DNA of 64,000 nt, taken from Erinaceus europaeus. Its lineage: Eukaryota; Chordata; Mammalia; Eulipotyphla; Erinaceidae. The stretch is taken from NCBI RefSeq assembly GCF_950295315.1, contig NC_080181.1:32368480-32432479 (forward strand). The letters are read 5' to 3'. Shown here one piece after another: positions 12,651 to 24,491 of the stretch. The translations under genes were made by a program, and so were the position numbers. The notes under the pieces are model-generated. The model did no database searches. It was not told where the DNA came from and worked only from the letters and a program-made list of their open reading frames with translations. Position 1 is the first letter of the stretch; each line of letters opens with the position of its first letter.

Positions 12651-12876
12651 AAAAGGCTCCCTTATGCATAATAAACATGTATATATCCCAGTAGACTGAT
12701 CTTTAGTCTCTCCTCACAATACTTCCTAGCGCTCTTAAAATTCTTATCTGATCAGAAGGAATTACTGCTTCCATGATCTGTGTTCATGTTTCTACTGCTG
12801 TTTAAAAATCCACGTAGCTTTGGACTGAAGCCTAAACACCGATCAGAACAGAATACTAGCAATTCCAGCTGTGAAT

Positions 12877-13162
12877 TATTTTTTTCCCTATCAGGTTATC
12901 ACTGGGGCTCTCAGTCTGCATGACTCCACAACTCCTAGTAGCCATTTTCTTTTCTTTCCTTTATATAGTGAGTGGGAGACAGAGAGATCTAGAGGAGGAA
13001 TGATAGAGACAGAGGGAGAAAGAGCAAAAATACAGCATTGCTTGATGGCGTGATGCTTCGTTGGGCAGGTACTCCTACATAGTGGCTGGAAACTTGACTT
13101 TGGGTCCTTGCACAGGGTAATGTGTGTGCATTCCTGGGTGAGTAACCTCCTGACCCCCAGAC
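12877..13162 (-). mobile_element. Tailed SINE
   Basis: Minus-strand copy: 'caggttatcactggggctctc' end-block complement, 'ccacaactcctagtagcc', GA-rich middle, head complement ending 'ctgacccccag'. Confidence 0.8.
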
Positions 13163-13267
13163 AACTGTCAATTCTTAAACCTTGACTTCAATTTAAATTT
13201 CTGTTGGTACTGCTAACTCAATACCAACTGTATGCTGCCATTCATATCTTATTTTCACTCTTTCTAA

Positions 13268-13273
13268 AGATAT

Positions 13274-13316
<43 letters not shown>

Positions 13317-13652
13317 TTTTGTCTCCAGGGCTATTGCTGAGGTTCAGTGCCTGCCCTATGAATCCACTGCCCTTAGAGGCTATATTCCCCTTTGTTGCCC
13401 TTGTTATATTTATCATCATTGTTGTTACTATTATTGTTGTTGTTGCTGTCATTGTTAAACAGGACAGAGAGAAATCAAGAGAGGAGGAGAAGACAGAGAA
13501 GGGGATATAAAGATAGATACCTGTAGACCTACTTCACCGCTTGTGAAGTGACAAACTTGCAGGTGGGTGGCAGGGGGCTTGAACTGGGATCCCTGTGTAG
13601 GTCTTCATGTCATGTGTGCTTAACCCACTGTGCTACTGCCTGCCCCTCTATT
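13268..13652 (-). mobile_element. Type 1 SINE with long (ATTT) tail
   Basis: Tail complement is about 12 ATTT units (13268-13318), then 'gtctccagggctattgctgag', GTT/ATT triplets, polypurine and head complement ending 'ctactgcctgcccct'. The triplet-rich linker is typical of type 1. Confidence 0.85.
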
Positions 13653-13741
13653 TGCACTCTTAATCTAGAAAAATCAAAGAAGTATGAGATTTGATCATAC
13701 ATTGTAACCCCCACAGCACATGGGAAACGGTAAGTTTTCAG

Positions 13742-13985
13742 TGATTGTTATTGTTTATTTATTTATTTTTAAAACATTTATTTTTAACGTTATTTTATTT
13801 TGATAGAACAGAGAGAAATTGAGATGGGGAAGATAGAGAGGGAAAGAGACAGGGAGACACCTGCAGCCCTACTTTACCACCTGTGAAGCTTTCCTCTTGC
13901 AAGTGGGCACAGGAGGCTCAAACTTGGGTCCTTGTGCACTGTAATGTGTGCGCTTAACTAAACGTGCCACCGCCTGATTCCCTTA
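13742..13985 (-). mobile_element. Type 2 SINE
   Basis: TTTA-rich tail complement, 'gatagaacagagagaaattgag', 'cacctgcagccctac', then head complement with 'caccgcctgattccc'. Confidence 0.8.
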
Positions 13986-14552
13986 GTGATTTTTTATCAA
14001 ATAAAAAAGAACATGATGCTTATGTCTATTTAGACCACCTAGAGGCTGATACATGAGGCAAAGATGCAAGAGAAAGTAGAAGCGGATTCAGGAGTAGGTG
14101 AACATGGCATAGAGATAGCTATTGATAACAGACACTAATGGTTTCAGGACAAGGTCCAAATCCTTTCTCTCCACAGCTGTCTGACAGTCTGGATAAAGAC
14201 CACCTTGCACTGTGAATGCAACTGTGCAGCCCAGGCAGAAGCCATGCTGCTGGCTGTTGTCTGCAGATGTGTCAGAGACCACATACTCCGAGAACAGTCA
14301 GTCATTATGTGCACTGATAATCAGCTCCACGTGTGGTCTTAGCCTGTGAGTCTGTAGGCAGCACACAGCTGACTTCAGACCAGGAGAAAGCACTGATCTA
14401 GACAGAATGATGGATGACATTTGAAATAATAACCTACAGTGACAGATCCAGGGACTGGCTAGGTGGCCAGCCAACTCATTTCTCTTTCTGGCCGCAAGTA
14501 AGTTACATTTCATAAATCCTGTGTGTTTTGATAATGTAACTGTCATTAGGAG
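13986..14552. other. Low-repeat stretch
   Basis: About 560 bp without recognised repeat. Minus-strand frames of 64 and 82 codons lie here but have no recognisable domain or splice context, so I do not call a gene. Confidence 0.45.
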
Positions 14553-14846
14553 GAGTTGGGTTGTGTGGCATCTGGTTAAGTGTACATGTTACCATGAGCA
14601 AGGACCTGGGTTCAATCTCTCATCCCCTACCTGTAGAGGGGGGGAGGCTTTGTAGGGAGGGTGGTTCTCAAACAGTGAAGTAGCCCTGCAGGTGTTTCTT
14701 TTTCTCTCTACCTCCTCTTCCTCTCTCAATTTCTCTTTTATGTACTAAAGAAAAGAAAGAAGAAAAAAAAGAAACAAAGGCTACCAGCTGCCAAGAGCGG
14801 TGGGTTGGTTATGCAGGCACTGAGCCTCAGCAATAACCCTGATGTC

Positions 14847-14884
<38 letters not shown>

Positions 14885-14886
14885 AA
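14553..14886 (+). mobile_element. Tailed SINE ending in (CAA)n
   Basis: 'gagttgggttgtgtggcatc' head, 'gaccatgagcaaggacctgg'-like box B part, CT-rich middle, 'gcactgagcctcagcaataac' end block and a tail of about 12 CAA units (14847-14884). Confidence 0.85.
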
Positions 14887-16485
14887 AGAACACTATCATC
14901 AAGTTTCTTGAAAGGAATGCAAATCAGATAGTTTGGTAAAACCAGGTTGTGGAGCTCTCTCCCCCACTGTAGCCAGCATGACCCAGAAGAACACCGGGAG
15001 AAGGAGTAGCCACAGCGTGAGGACTCTGTCTCAGAATGAAGACACAAAAACTCCATGTTGAGCTGCCAAGTGCTGTGACATGTGAAAGGGAAAAGACGAC
15101 TCTTTTTGTTTTAACTATTAGAAATTGTGTTTTTTCCCATAACACAGAGAATTATTTAAACTCATTAATACATTGTTCAAAGCACTTCCTGGAGTCTGAT
15201 CCCAGTGAAACCTCAGAGCAAACCTGAAGTGAAGGAAGGGGAAATCTGATTATTCCATCTCCTCTGTGAGAAAAAAAGACAGGCTTACTTGGCATGTCCT
15301 AAATCCCTCAATTAGGAGTTAGGACTCTTAAAACATGTTGACTGATCTTTCCATTTTACCACACTACCCTTCATAAATATAAAAATCTCTGGTTAATGCC
15401 AGTGTTATTATTTCCTGCCAAAGAACTTCACATCCCATCTCTGTGGTGCTAGCTACAATCCAGCTTTATAAACCACCTCCCTCTCTTTGAGAAGAAGAGA
15501 GGCAGGCAGAGTACTCTTGAGATTTTGCTGCGTGAGGAGGGAGGAGAGCTCCTGGCAGTCCTTCAACACATAGTGTTTTGTCTGTTTCTTGTTGTATGTC
15601 TGACAATGAAGAGATACCACTTAGTCAGGGTCTGCCTGCCCCTTTGCATCCTGCTCTTCTGATGAAAAAACTTTGGGGGGGCTTAAGAAGGAACTGTAAA
15701 AAGAGGACATTTCCTCTTCCTTGTACTTGGATACAAACAGTTGCTGAAGGCAAAAGGAGGAAGCAACATCCCATGTCTGTTTACTGTGGACTTTTCCTCA
15801 GACTGGCCAACAGAGAGGATATAGAACCCTGACCATCCCATTTCTAACCATTTTTCCTGCCACAAATCTTGAGCACTGTCTGGCTCAGGCCAAATGGAGA
15901 AACAGCCACCAAACAGGGCAGATCACTTTTGGTTGTGCTCCTTAAGGTGACTGTTGTGCCAATTTCAGATACCTCCAAATTCAGAGGTGAAGGCAATTAT
16001 GCATCGATTTCACCTGAACAGATAACTTTGTGAGCTCTGACAGTGAGAAGTCCTATCTCTCGGTGAGCTTTCCAGCATGCCAGCAATATTCAGCACCATG
16101 GTCAGCACTCAGTCAAAACGTAATAAGTAAATGTCCATTGGGTGAATGTATTAATGGATGACTTTGATTATGATCTGATATCCTATAGATGCATATTTAA
16201 CAGTTGGTAATCAAATAGATATGCACATGTATCTGTTGATAATCAAATTGAGACAAATGATCAGAGGCCTACATTCTTACAAAGGCAGCAAATATTTGCA
16301 TGTTGTTTTTGCTGATAGCTATGTAAGAGGGACTTTTATAATTTTTCCACTGAAGTGAGGGCTCCAAATCCAAGCAACACATTCAGTTTTTTTTTCTTCC
16401 TTACTAACAGTGTTTCACAGGGGGTTTGTGCCTGTATAATTCCCCTTTTCCTGGTGAACTTTTCATTTTATGTTTCTTTGTTTGT
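14887..16485. other. Low-repeat region
   Basis: No repeat recognised with confidence. A 'ctttataaaccacc' TATA-like word lies near 15464 and an AT-rich motif-dense stretch lies around 15930-16330. No supported gene. Confidence 0.45.
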
Positions 16486-16489
16486 TTTC

Positions 16490-16690
16490 AGATAGAATTG
16501 GAGTCTGAGGAGATATCATAACTGTTTACAATAGAAGGAGGAGGAGGAGAAGAAGGGATAGGAGATGGAGGAGAATGACTTCTTGCATATCTCTTCTCGG
16601 TGCTGCTCCCCTGTGGTAGCTGAGGGCTCAAACTTGGATGCACATGGCAAAGTGTGCAGCTTACCCAATAAACCATCTCTCAGTTCCCCC
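16490..16690 (-). mobile_element. Diverged SINE
   Basis: GGA-rich polypurine followed by 'gggctcaaacttggatgcac' (box B complement) and a head complement ending 'catctctcagttccccc'. The 3' tail is not clear. Confidence 0.5.
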
Positions 16691-16694
16691 TACA

Positions 16695-17119
16695 TACAAT
16701 ACAATTTAAAACAATAGCCATCTTTCTGAGCAAAACACAAAAGTAAGTTAGCAAACAGCAGTGAATGAAGTTCTAGGAGGCAGGAAGTAGCTAGTTCTTG
16801 AGTATATAGGCAAGAACAATCCCAGGCTCTTGGCAACAGCAGTGAGCCAGATGGACCCTGGATCTTCAGGTGGGCTGAGGGAATTGTCAGGATGCAGCAA
16901 AAGACCAGATGACAGTTCATTCCAACAAAGATGTTTGGAGCTAGAGAATGCTTGCCTGATTCTTTGCAGGAGAAACAAAAGAGTGATCATCAAGATCTAG
17001 GAAAGCAATGGGAACAATACAGATATCTGCTACTAATTAATTTAAGATGGACTGTGAGACCGGCATGGGAATTACAATGCAAAGTAAAGGCATACTTTTG
17101 TCGTGGTGGGAGCTGAGGG
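16695..17119. other. Unclassified stretch
   Basis: About 420 bp between a SINE relic and the L1 tail. It may hold the outer part of a long L1 3' UTR on the minus strand, but I cannot show this. Confidence 0.35.
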
Positions 17120-17694
17120 GGGGGGATAGACATCATTCCCACCACCAAAAGACTGTGCTCCATCCCATCCTCCCTCTCCCCCCTAGTGAAGCTGAGCATC
17201 CACCCTCACCCTTCATCAGAGATTTTTACTTTGGTGCCCTACTCCAAACTCAGTCAGATTCTGCTTGGAGTTTCCCTTTTTCTGTTCTTTCTCATCTTCT
17301 GTTGATGAGTGGGATCATCCCATGCTCCTCTTTGTCTTTCTGACTGAGCTCACTTAACATAATTCCTTCTAGTTCCATCCAAGATGGGTCAGAGAAGGTG
17401 GGTTCATTGTGCTTGATAGCTGCATAGTATTCCATTGTGTATATATACCACAGCCTTCTCAGCCATTCATCTGTTGTTGGGCACCTGGGTTGCTTCCAGA
17501 TTTTAGCTATTATCAATTGTGCTAATATGAAGATAGGTGTATAGATGATTTTGGTTGGGTGTTATGGAGTCCTTGAGTTATATCCCTAGGAGAGGAATTA
17601 CTGGGTCATATGCAAGGTCCATGTCTAGCCTTGTCAGAGTTCTCCAGGCTGCTTTCCATAGAGGCTGGACCAATTTACATTCCCACCAGCAGAA
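17120..17694 (-). mobile_element. 5'-truncated L1, ORF2 end and 3' UTR
   Basis: On the minus strand the last ~75 codons of ORF2 are still open (17516-17292): [13 protein letters not shown], then [13 protein letters not shown] and the HGMIPL end, all hallmarks of the L1 ORF2 C terminus. The adjoining 3' UTR holds 'cagtcttttggtggtggg', also seen in the older L1 at 42390-42410. The upstream part to 17694 carries the CWWEC/VQPLW-type region in decayed form. The 3' end is not precisely fixed. Confidence 0.8.
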
Positions 17695-18800
17695 CTCAGA
17701 TCTATAGAGATGTAGAGGTCACATAAGCTCCTATGCTGAATATGGGTCCCAGATTAGATCAAATCGATGGGGTTTACAGTCAACAACATTTACACACCTT
17801 TCCCGTATTTGGGAGCTACTCTCTTCCCTGATCCAGCTTTCTGGTCCTTTTTACAGCCATGACATCATCTCCCCAGACAGTAACTTAGACCCACCTGTAT
17901 ATCAGATGTCAGGCTCTGAAAAAAAAAAAAAAAAAGAAAAGGAAAAACACGAGTATAGTCATGGGCCCTTTGGAATATAACTAAAATAGGACTACTAACT
18001 ATTTACAAAATGGAGACCCCCCAAATCTTCATCTGCACTATTCCAGTCTTTAGGTTCATGATCAGTCAACAATTTGTTTGGCTTTATATGTTAACTCTTC
18101 TTTCAGCCACCAGGTTCCAGATGCTACTGTGATGCCAACTAGACTTCCCTGGATAGACGACCCCACAAATGTATCCTGGAGCCCTGCTTCGCTAGAGCCC
18201 CACCTCACTAGGGAAAGAGAAAGGCATTCTGGGAGTATGGATAAACCTGTCAATGCCAATGTTCAGGGGGGAAGCAATTACAGAAGCCAGACCTTCCACC
18301 TTCTGCACCCCATAATGTCCCTTGGTCTATACTCCCAGAGAGATAAAGAATAGGAAAGCTGGGAGCCAGCCAGTGGCGCAGCAGGTTAAGTGCACATGGC
18401 ACAAAGAACAAGGACCCATCAGGATCTTGGTTTGAACCCCCAGCTCCTCACCTACATGGGGGGGTCACTTCACAGGCAGTGAAGAAGGTCTGCAGGTGTC
18501 TTTCTCTTCTCCTCTCTGTCTTCCCCTCCTCTCTCCATTCCTCTCTGTCCTATCCAACAACAATGACAGCAATAAAACAATAATAATAACAACAATGATG
18601 ATAAACAACAAGGGCAACAAAAGGGAAAAATGAATAAAGAAATAAGTTAAATTTTTTTAAAAAAGTTAAAAAAAGAATAGGAAAGCTATCAGGGGAGGGG
18701 ATGGGATATGAAGTTCTGGTGGTGGGAATTGTGTGGACTTGTACCCCTCATATCCTATGGTTTCTGTCAGCATTTCCTTTCTATAAATAAAAATAAAAAA
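17695..18800 (+). mobile_element. Family P repeat, long copy split by a SINE
   Basis: Shares its whole length with the next copy (18805-19795): 'tttgggagctactctcttcc', 'gacatcatctccccagacag', 'gatgctactgtgatgccaac', 'gcaattacagaagccagacc', 'atactcccagagagataaag', ending 'tttctataaataaaaataaa'. The poly(A)-type end and lack of coding capacity fit an L1 3' UTR or a non-autonomous retroposon. A SINE interrupts at 18361-18671. Confidence 0.7.
18361..18671 (+). mobile_element. Type 1 SINE with exact target duplication
   Basis: Flanked by a 16-bp duplication AAAGAATAGGAAAGCT at 18345-18360 and 18672-18687. Full head, 'aggtctgcaggtgtctttctc', 'ctctgtcctatccaacaaca', triplet linker and A-rich tail. 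It sits inside family P, so it is younger than that copy. Confidence 0.92.
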
Positions 18801-18804
18801 AATT

Positions 18805-19795
18805 AGAAAAAGATCATATGTGTTGATCCATCTCACCATTGTTACCGGTAATCTCAATCAGGAATGACATAATGGACCCCCTTGTGGCTCCCTATAGGAC
18901 CTTGTCCTCAATATGGATCACCAATGGTAGGGAATGTTCTATTCTCTGAGGGAGGTTGGACAACATACTCTACCTAGTACCCAAGGAAGATGGGTCCTGA
19001 AATTAGTGCAGCCTGGAATGTTCCTAGCCATGACAACAGAATACGAGTTCATATCTACAGGGATGCAGAGGTTACATAGGCTCCTGTGCTGAATATGGGC
19101 GCCAGATCAAATTGATGAGGTTTACAGTTAACAATATGTATATGCTTTCCCCATATTTGGGAGCTACTCTCTTCCCTGATCAATCTTTCTTGTTCTTTTT
19201 TCAACTATGACACCATCTCTTCAGACAATAACCTGGGCCCATCTGCATATTAGATGTCAGGCTCAGGCAAAAACTAGTAAGGTCATGGGCCCATTGGAAT
19301 ATACCTAAAATAGACCTACTAGCTTTTTCCAAAATGGAGACCCCAAATCTTCATCTGTAATATTCTTGCCTTTAGGTTCATGATTAGCCAACAATTTTTT
19401 CTGCTTTATATGTTGACTTTTCTTCAGTTATCAGGTTCCAGATGCTACCATGATGCCAACCTGATTTCTCTGGGCAGACGACCCCACCTGGAGTCCCACC
19501 TCCCCAGATCCCTGCCCCACTAGGGAAAGAGAGAGACAGACTGGGAGTATGGATTGACCTGTCAATGCCCATATTCAGCGGGGAAGCAATTACAGAAGCC
19601 AGACCTCCCACCTTCTGCACCCCATAATGATCCTGGGTCCATACTCCCAGAGGGTTAAAGAATGGGAAAGCTGTCAGTGGAGGGGATAGGATACAGAGTT
19701 CTGGTGGTGGGACCTGTGTGGAGTAGTGACCCTATTACCCTATAATTTGTCAATATTTCCATTTTATAAATAAAAGTAAAAAAATTAAAAAATTG
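18805..19795 (+). mobile_element. Family P repeat, long copy
   Basis: Tandem to the preceding copy and in the same orientation. Starts near 'cttgtggctccctatagg', then 'tgaaattagtgcagcctgg' (also in the 33975 copy), then the shared body and the 'cattttataaataaaag' end with A-tail. No open reading frame of note. Confidence 0.7.
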
Positions 19796-19799
19796 AATG

Positions 19800-20638
19800 G
19801 AAGGAACACAAATGAAGATAACAGGGTAAACATGATAGAAACCATATTTCACTACTTCAAAAAACTGCTTAGGGTTGGCTTACTAGACACACTGCATGTA
19901 AATAAACAAACATTTATTTTCATAAAATGAAGTACATTTTATGGAAGTTTTAGAAAAAAAATATATTCCCTGCCTCTGTGATTGACATGGGCAACTAGAA
20001 TTCTGGGAGCTGAGTTGCCTTTCTTTGTCTTGTTAGATCTGTCACACAGCCTTTCTAGCACTTTGGCTGCAGGAAGGAGAAATAGGGCTAAGAATACCCG
20101 ACAATGGCCTGCTGAAAAGACAGAGGGGAGGAGGAAAGGGTTGACACCTAGTGAATGCATCCTGAGTTCCAGGAAGGAGAATCTAGGGCTAATAAGTAGC
20201 CACAAAGCCTCACCACCACTTCACAGCTTCCTACCCTGTCTCCTACTTGCAGTCCTGCCCTGATCATACTACAGGCCTACAAACAAACAAACAAAATATC
20301 ACAGCGGAGATTAAACTTCTGAAAGGAGCTGTCCAATTTGTCAGCCATTCCCCTCTTGACCTCTGCAGAGTGCTGAAAAGCCTCAGAGCCTCTCCAAGCT
20401 TGTTTCTCCTCCAGAGGAGCATGATGAACAGAGCATACTTAAACAAACGTCTCTCAGGCAGCCCCATCAAATATTAAAAGAACAGAATTCTCTCAGTTGG
20501 CAGGAGGGAATGGAACTCCACCCATGTGGCTGGTGCTCCCAGCCCTACCACACTTGAACTTGGAACTAGCTTGTCAGAGGGATCTTTCTATGTCTGAGGC
20601 TCTGACCTTTCAGCATGACTTGATGTATCAGTTGCTTT
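19800..20638. other. Low-repeat stretch
   Basis: No recognised repeat. Opposed reading frames of 68-93 codons overlap each other and look like chance. Confidence 0.5.
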
Positions 20639-20639
20639 T

Positions 20640-21060
20640 CTTTTTCATATTTATTTTATTTTATATGATATTTATTTGAGAGGAAGACAGAGAGGGAAGA
20701 CAGAGAGGGACAGAGAGAGACAACTGTAGTCCTGCCCCTTGGCTTCTGAAGCTTGCCCCCTGCAGGTGGGTACTGGGGGACTGAACCTAGGTGCTTGAGC
20801 TTGGTAAAGAGTCATTTAAGGAGGTCAGGTGGTGGTGTACTTTGTTAAGTGCACACATTACAGTGCAAAAGGACCCAGGTTTGAGACCCTGGTCCCCACA
20901 TGCTGGGGAGGAAACTTCACGAGCAGTGAAACAAGTCTGCAGGTGTCGCTCTCTTTCCCTCTCTATCTCGTTTCCCTTCTCAACTTCTCCTTGTCTCTAC
21001 CTGGTAATAAATAAAACTTAAAAAAAGAGTCACTTAATTATGTGTGCTACAACCCAGTCC
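20640..21060 (-). mobile_element. Type 2 SINE split by another SINE
   Basis: Tail complement and polypurine at 20640-20819, with the head complement resumed at 21024-21060 ('ttatgtgtgctacaacccagtcc'). The interruption is the SINE at 20820-21023. Confidence 0.8.
20820..21023 (+). mobile_element. Type 2 SINE inside a SINE
   Basis: Flanked by AAAGAGTCATTTAA (20806-20819) and AAAGAGTCACTTAA (21024-21037), one mismatch. Head 'ggaggtcaggtggtggtgta', end 'taataaataaaacttaaaaa'. Confidence 0.9.
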
Positions 21061-21292
21061 TATTTACTTTTATTGAGAAGGACAGGGAGAGAGAATGAAA
21101 GAGAGAAAAAAGAGAAAGTAAGAAAGGAGAGAGAGAGATAAGAAGAGAGACAGGGAGGGGAGGGGAGAGGGAGAGAGATTAGAGCACTGTTCAGTTTTGG
21201 TTTATGGTAGTGCTGGGGACTGACTCTAGCACCTCATGTATCAAAGTCTTTTTACATAACCATTATGTTATGTCCTTAGGCTGCTGAACCAT
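21061..21292 (-). mobile_element. Type 3 SINE
   Basis: 'acttttattgagaagg' and a long GA-rich tract, then 'tatggtagtgctggggactg' and 'acataaccattatgttatg', the complement of the type 3 head. Confidence 0.65.
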
Positions 21293-21547
21293 TTCTCATA
21301 GATAGGTTCTGATTTCACCACTCTGACCATTCAGAAGGGAGAGAGTCAGAGGGGTGGAGAAGTGGCACTCCTGGCAGATTTGAAGCATTCCTGGGTTTTG
21401 ATAGAATAAGGCTGAGGTTGGGATGGGCTCATGGAGGCTAAGCTACAACTGGCTGCACCAGTACCAGGAGAAGGGAGGTATTGTTTCTGCAGAAAGGCAG
21501 GTGAGAAGCATTCATCCTTTTCAAGGTATGATGACACCCCCCCCCAT

Positions 21548-21550
<3 letters not shown>

Positions 21551-21609
<59 letters not shown>
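21551..21609 (+). repeat. (CA)n microsatellite
   Basis: About 29 uninterrupted CA units preceded by a C-run at 21537-21545. Confidence 0.97.
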
Positions 21610-21610
<1 letters not shown>

Positions 21611-21904
21611 AGAGAGCCTTAAAGGTCAGTCCTCATGGTGAACCACATTTTCCTGGGGCATTAGCCAGAAATTAGGGATTTGAAAAAAGTCCGCATGGGA
21701 GGTTTACCTGGCATGCATGTCACAGGAATTAAAACATCAAAGCATCAGCCGGCTTTTGCCTAGCTTCCCAGGGGCTGGACAAATGCTAATGCAGTCTGCC
21801 CAGGAGTTCTATGACTTGTTCCTTTCTCTGTTTTAAATCAGTACTGGATACCATAACAGGCAGGTCCCAGCTGTACAACACCACACAAGGGAAGATCCCT
21901 ATCC

Positions 21905-22045
21905 TTGAGGGACTGATTATTTATCAGCTGTGCCAGCTCACTGAGTTCATAACCTCCATGGCTTCATCTGCAGAAATGGAACAATCGCTTTGAACTGCCA
22001 GTCACCCAGCTCACTGCTTGTCCTGTAGGGTCACACAGCTGAGAC
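21905..22045 (+). mobile_element. Possible MIR
   Basis: 'tgccagctcactgagttcat...cttcatctgcagaaatgg...ggtcacacagctgag' follows the order of MIR landmarks (splice-like 'ctcatctgtaaaatgg' and 'cacacagct'). Confidence 0.4.
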
Positions 22046-22244
22046 TTTTCTGTCTCTTCTCTAGCCTGCCTTCCCATTGGTCTGTCTGATTTCAGGGGAG
22101 AGACAGGGAGGACCACAGAGGCAGGGAGCCATCTGCCAAGAATGTCTTAGTGAACTCTCAAAGTTACTGCTGTTTAGAAGCCAGCTGAGTGGCTTCTGCA
22201 AAATCCTATGTGCTTCTAGAGAACCAGGAGCATCACTCCTCTAT

Positions 22245-22745
22245 TTAAAAAAAGTTCATTTATTATTTTTGATGTATTTCATTTTTCTTATACTTGTTGG
22301 GACAGAGAAAAATTGAGAAAGAAGGGGAGATAGAAAAGGACAGAGAAGGGAGTCGGGCGGCAGCACAGCAGGTTAAGTGCAGGTGGCACAAAGTGCAAGG
22401 ACTGGCATAAGGATCCCGATTTGAGCCCCCGGTTCCCCACCTGCAGGGTAGTGAAGCAGGTGTGCAGGTGTCTATCTTTCTCTCCCCCTCTCTGTCTTCC
22501 CCTCCTCTCTCCATTTCTCTCTGTCCTATCCAAGAATAACGACATCAATAACAACAATAATAACTACAACAATAAAACAAGGGCGACAAAAAGGGAATAA
22601 ATAAATAAATATTTAAAAAGAAAGAAAAGGACAGAGAGACAGACACACCTGCAGCACTGCTTCCCCCTGCAGGTGGTGACCAGGGGCTTGAACCTGGGTC
22701 TTTGCACATGGGAACATGTATGCTCAAATGATTATGCTACTGCCC
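22245..22745 (-). mobile_element. Type 2 SINE split by a type 1 SINE
   Basis: Outer minus-strand copy: tail complement and 'gggacagagaaaaattgag' at 22245-22346, resumed at 22638 with 'cacctgcagcactgc', 'gggcttgaacctggg' and 'tactgcccagccc'. Confidence 0.82.
22347..22622 (+). mobile_element. Type 1 SINE inside a SINE
   Basis: Flanked by a 15-bp duplication AGAAAAGGACAGAGA at 22332-22346 and 22623-22637. Carries 'gagtcgggcggcagcacag', 'ggtgtctatctttctctcc', and an AAC/AAT triplet tail. Confidence 0.93.
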
Positions 22746-22749
22746 AGCC

Positions 22750-24455
22750 CTGGGCCTCATCCCTTTCCATCTGCCCTTCAAGGGATTCACTGTGAGTTTC
22801 AGCTCTGTCTCCTGCTTGGTCAACCACAGAGGTCACTCTCCTTCTCACAGCCCAGATGCTGAGAGCGAGGTTTCCTGCTGACTGGCTCTGGGCAGATTTG
22901 GCATCCAATGTTTGTACAGAGGGTGTTTAGCTAGAGTTGCAGATCTAGGATTAAAGCCTGGACACTTTCCACCACCCCTAAGCTCTAGACCCCCTCCTCC
23001 TTCCTAAAACTGTTAGATAGAAAGCTAGTCTTCTCCAGTCTTTCCCAAATGAGAAGATACCTTGGAGAGGAAACAAGGTAAAAGAGGAGGGAGAGAAAAC
23101 AGCCCCTATCAGCACCAGCACTGTTTGACTCCTCTTTCCCTGAGCACCAACAATTCACCTGCTCTCTGGAAAAGCATTATACCTAGGCAACCACTCCCCC
23201 TCTAGTTAGCTGTTCAAAGTCTAAATAGTTATGTTGCCTGGCTATTCATGTGACCCAGGTTNNNNNNNNNNNNNNNNNNNNNNNNNNNNNNNNNNNNNNN
23301 NNNNNNNNNNNNNNNNNNNNNNNNNNNNNNNNNNNNNNNNNNNNNNNNNNNNNNNNNNNNNNNNNNNNNNNNNNNNNNNNNNNNNNNNNNNNNNNNNNNN
23401 NNNNNNNNNNNNNNNNNNNNNNNNNNNNNNNNNNNNNNNNNNNNNNNNNNNNNNNNNNNNNAGTACCCATTTATTGGGGAAACTGATGATCCTTCCTAGC
23501 CGACTGAATCCACATGGATCCCAGTCACTTTCAAAGCCAACAACAAGCAGACATCAGGCTCAACCTGACGCTGTTGACTGGCTATGGAAGAAGGGCAAAC
23601 ACTAGAAGAAGAAGAATGATACTTACAAAAGGGGTACCTGAAATTAAGGACTGGTATGGATAAAATCAGGGGGGTTCAATCTTACTGGAGATTCCAGATG
23701 AACCCTGCTCTGTATGAAAAAGAAATTCTCCCTACTCACCATTGCAGAATAAAATCCACAGCTCTCTCCCTGCCAATTCTATTCTCTACTCTTCCCAGTC
23801 TGTCTCTCCAAGCCAATGAAATGAGAAGCCAGGGGCAAATCCCCTCCTCCCACTTTGGAGGAAAGCAGTATTCCTTTCTTTGCCAAGAGACCTAACAGTC
23901 TTTCATCTCCTCTCCTCAGCCATTTCCTTTTCTTTCAGATAAACCAGCTGCCTCCATTACATTCCTCCAGTTCCTACTCCTACACTGGCTGCTGGAGTAA
24001 ATGCCCCTTTGCAGTTTCATAATCAGTGGTGGACACCCAGTCTGTTTAGTTCTTAGAGCCTCTGGCAGGTGTGGGCGGTACTGTTTGTTCACAGAAGCCT
24101 CTGCCTGGCTGCACAGGTGACCTTTGAGGCCGCTGTGAGCTCAGCCTATCAGCTTCATAATCCTTCCGTCTGCACAGCAGACATCCAATTTGGATTCTGA
24201 GCTGGGCTGCTGAAGAGGAGACTAGTCTGGAGAGATCAAAGCAGAGCTATCTCTGGGGGCATTCAGGGTGGTTCCACATGCCCATGGCCGGGGAAGGAGT
24301 CCCAGAGGATGAATAACCCTAGTGTTTCTGTAACCACAAAGCTTCTTTTTAGCAAAAGGGAAGGGAAGCTTCTGGAATGTGCATTCTTAGAGAATCCCAT
24401 ATCTGCCCAAAGGAGAACATCAGCCTGTGGGGTTCAGGTGTCATATTTTCAAGAG
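22750..24455. other. Low-repeat region with assembly gap
   Basis: No gene or repeat recognised on either side of the gap. The 24030-24260 part is richer in G+C with CAGGTG E-box and 'gtgggcggtac' words, but this is weak evidence for regulation. Confidence 0.45.
23262..23461. other. Assembly gap, 200 N
   Basis: Exactly 200 N, a length often used as a placeholder, so the true size is unknown. Any open frame across it is meaningless. Confidence 0.99.
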
Positions 24456-24459
24456 GCAG

Positions 24460-24490
<31 letters not shown>
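24460..24490 (+). repeat. (GTAT)n microsatellite
   Basis: About seven GTAT units at the tail side of the following SINE. Confidence 0.9.
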
Positions 24491-24491
24491 T

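Noticed and set aside
17120..18800. Single L1 with 5' inversion (twin priming)
   Set aside because: The minus-strand part already contains its own 3' UTR beginning, so it and the plus-strand family P copy are better seen as separate insertions.
21346..21641. Frames with long TH or CV dipeptide repeats
   Set aside because: Translations of the CA microsatellite.
23231..23605. Open frames spanning the N gap
   Set aside because: Most residues are unknown; openness across N is an artefact.
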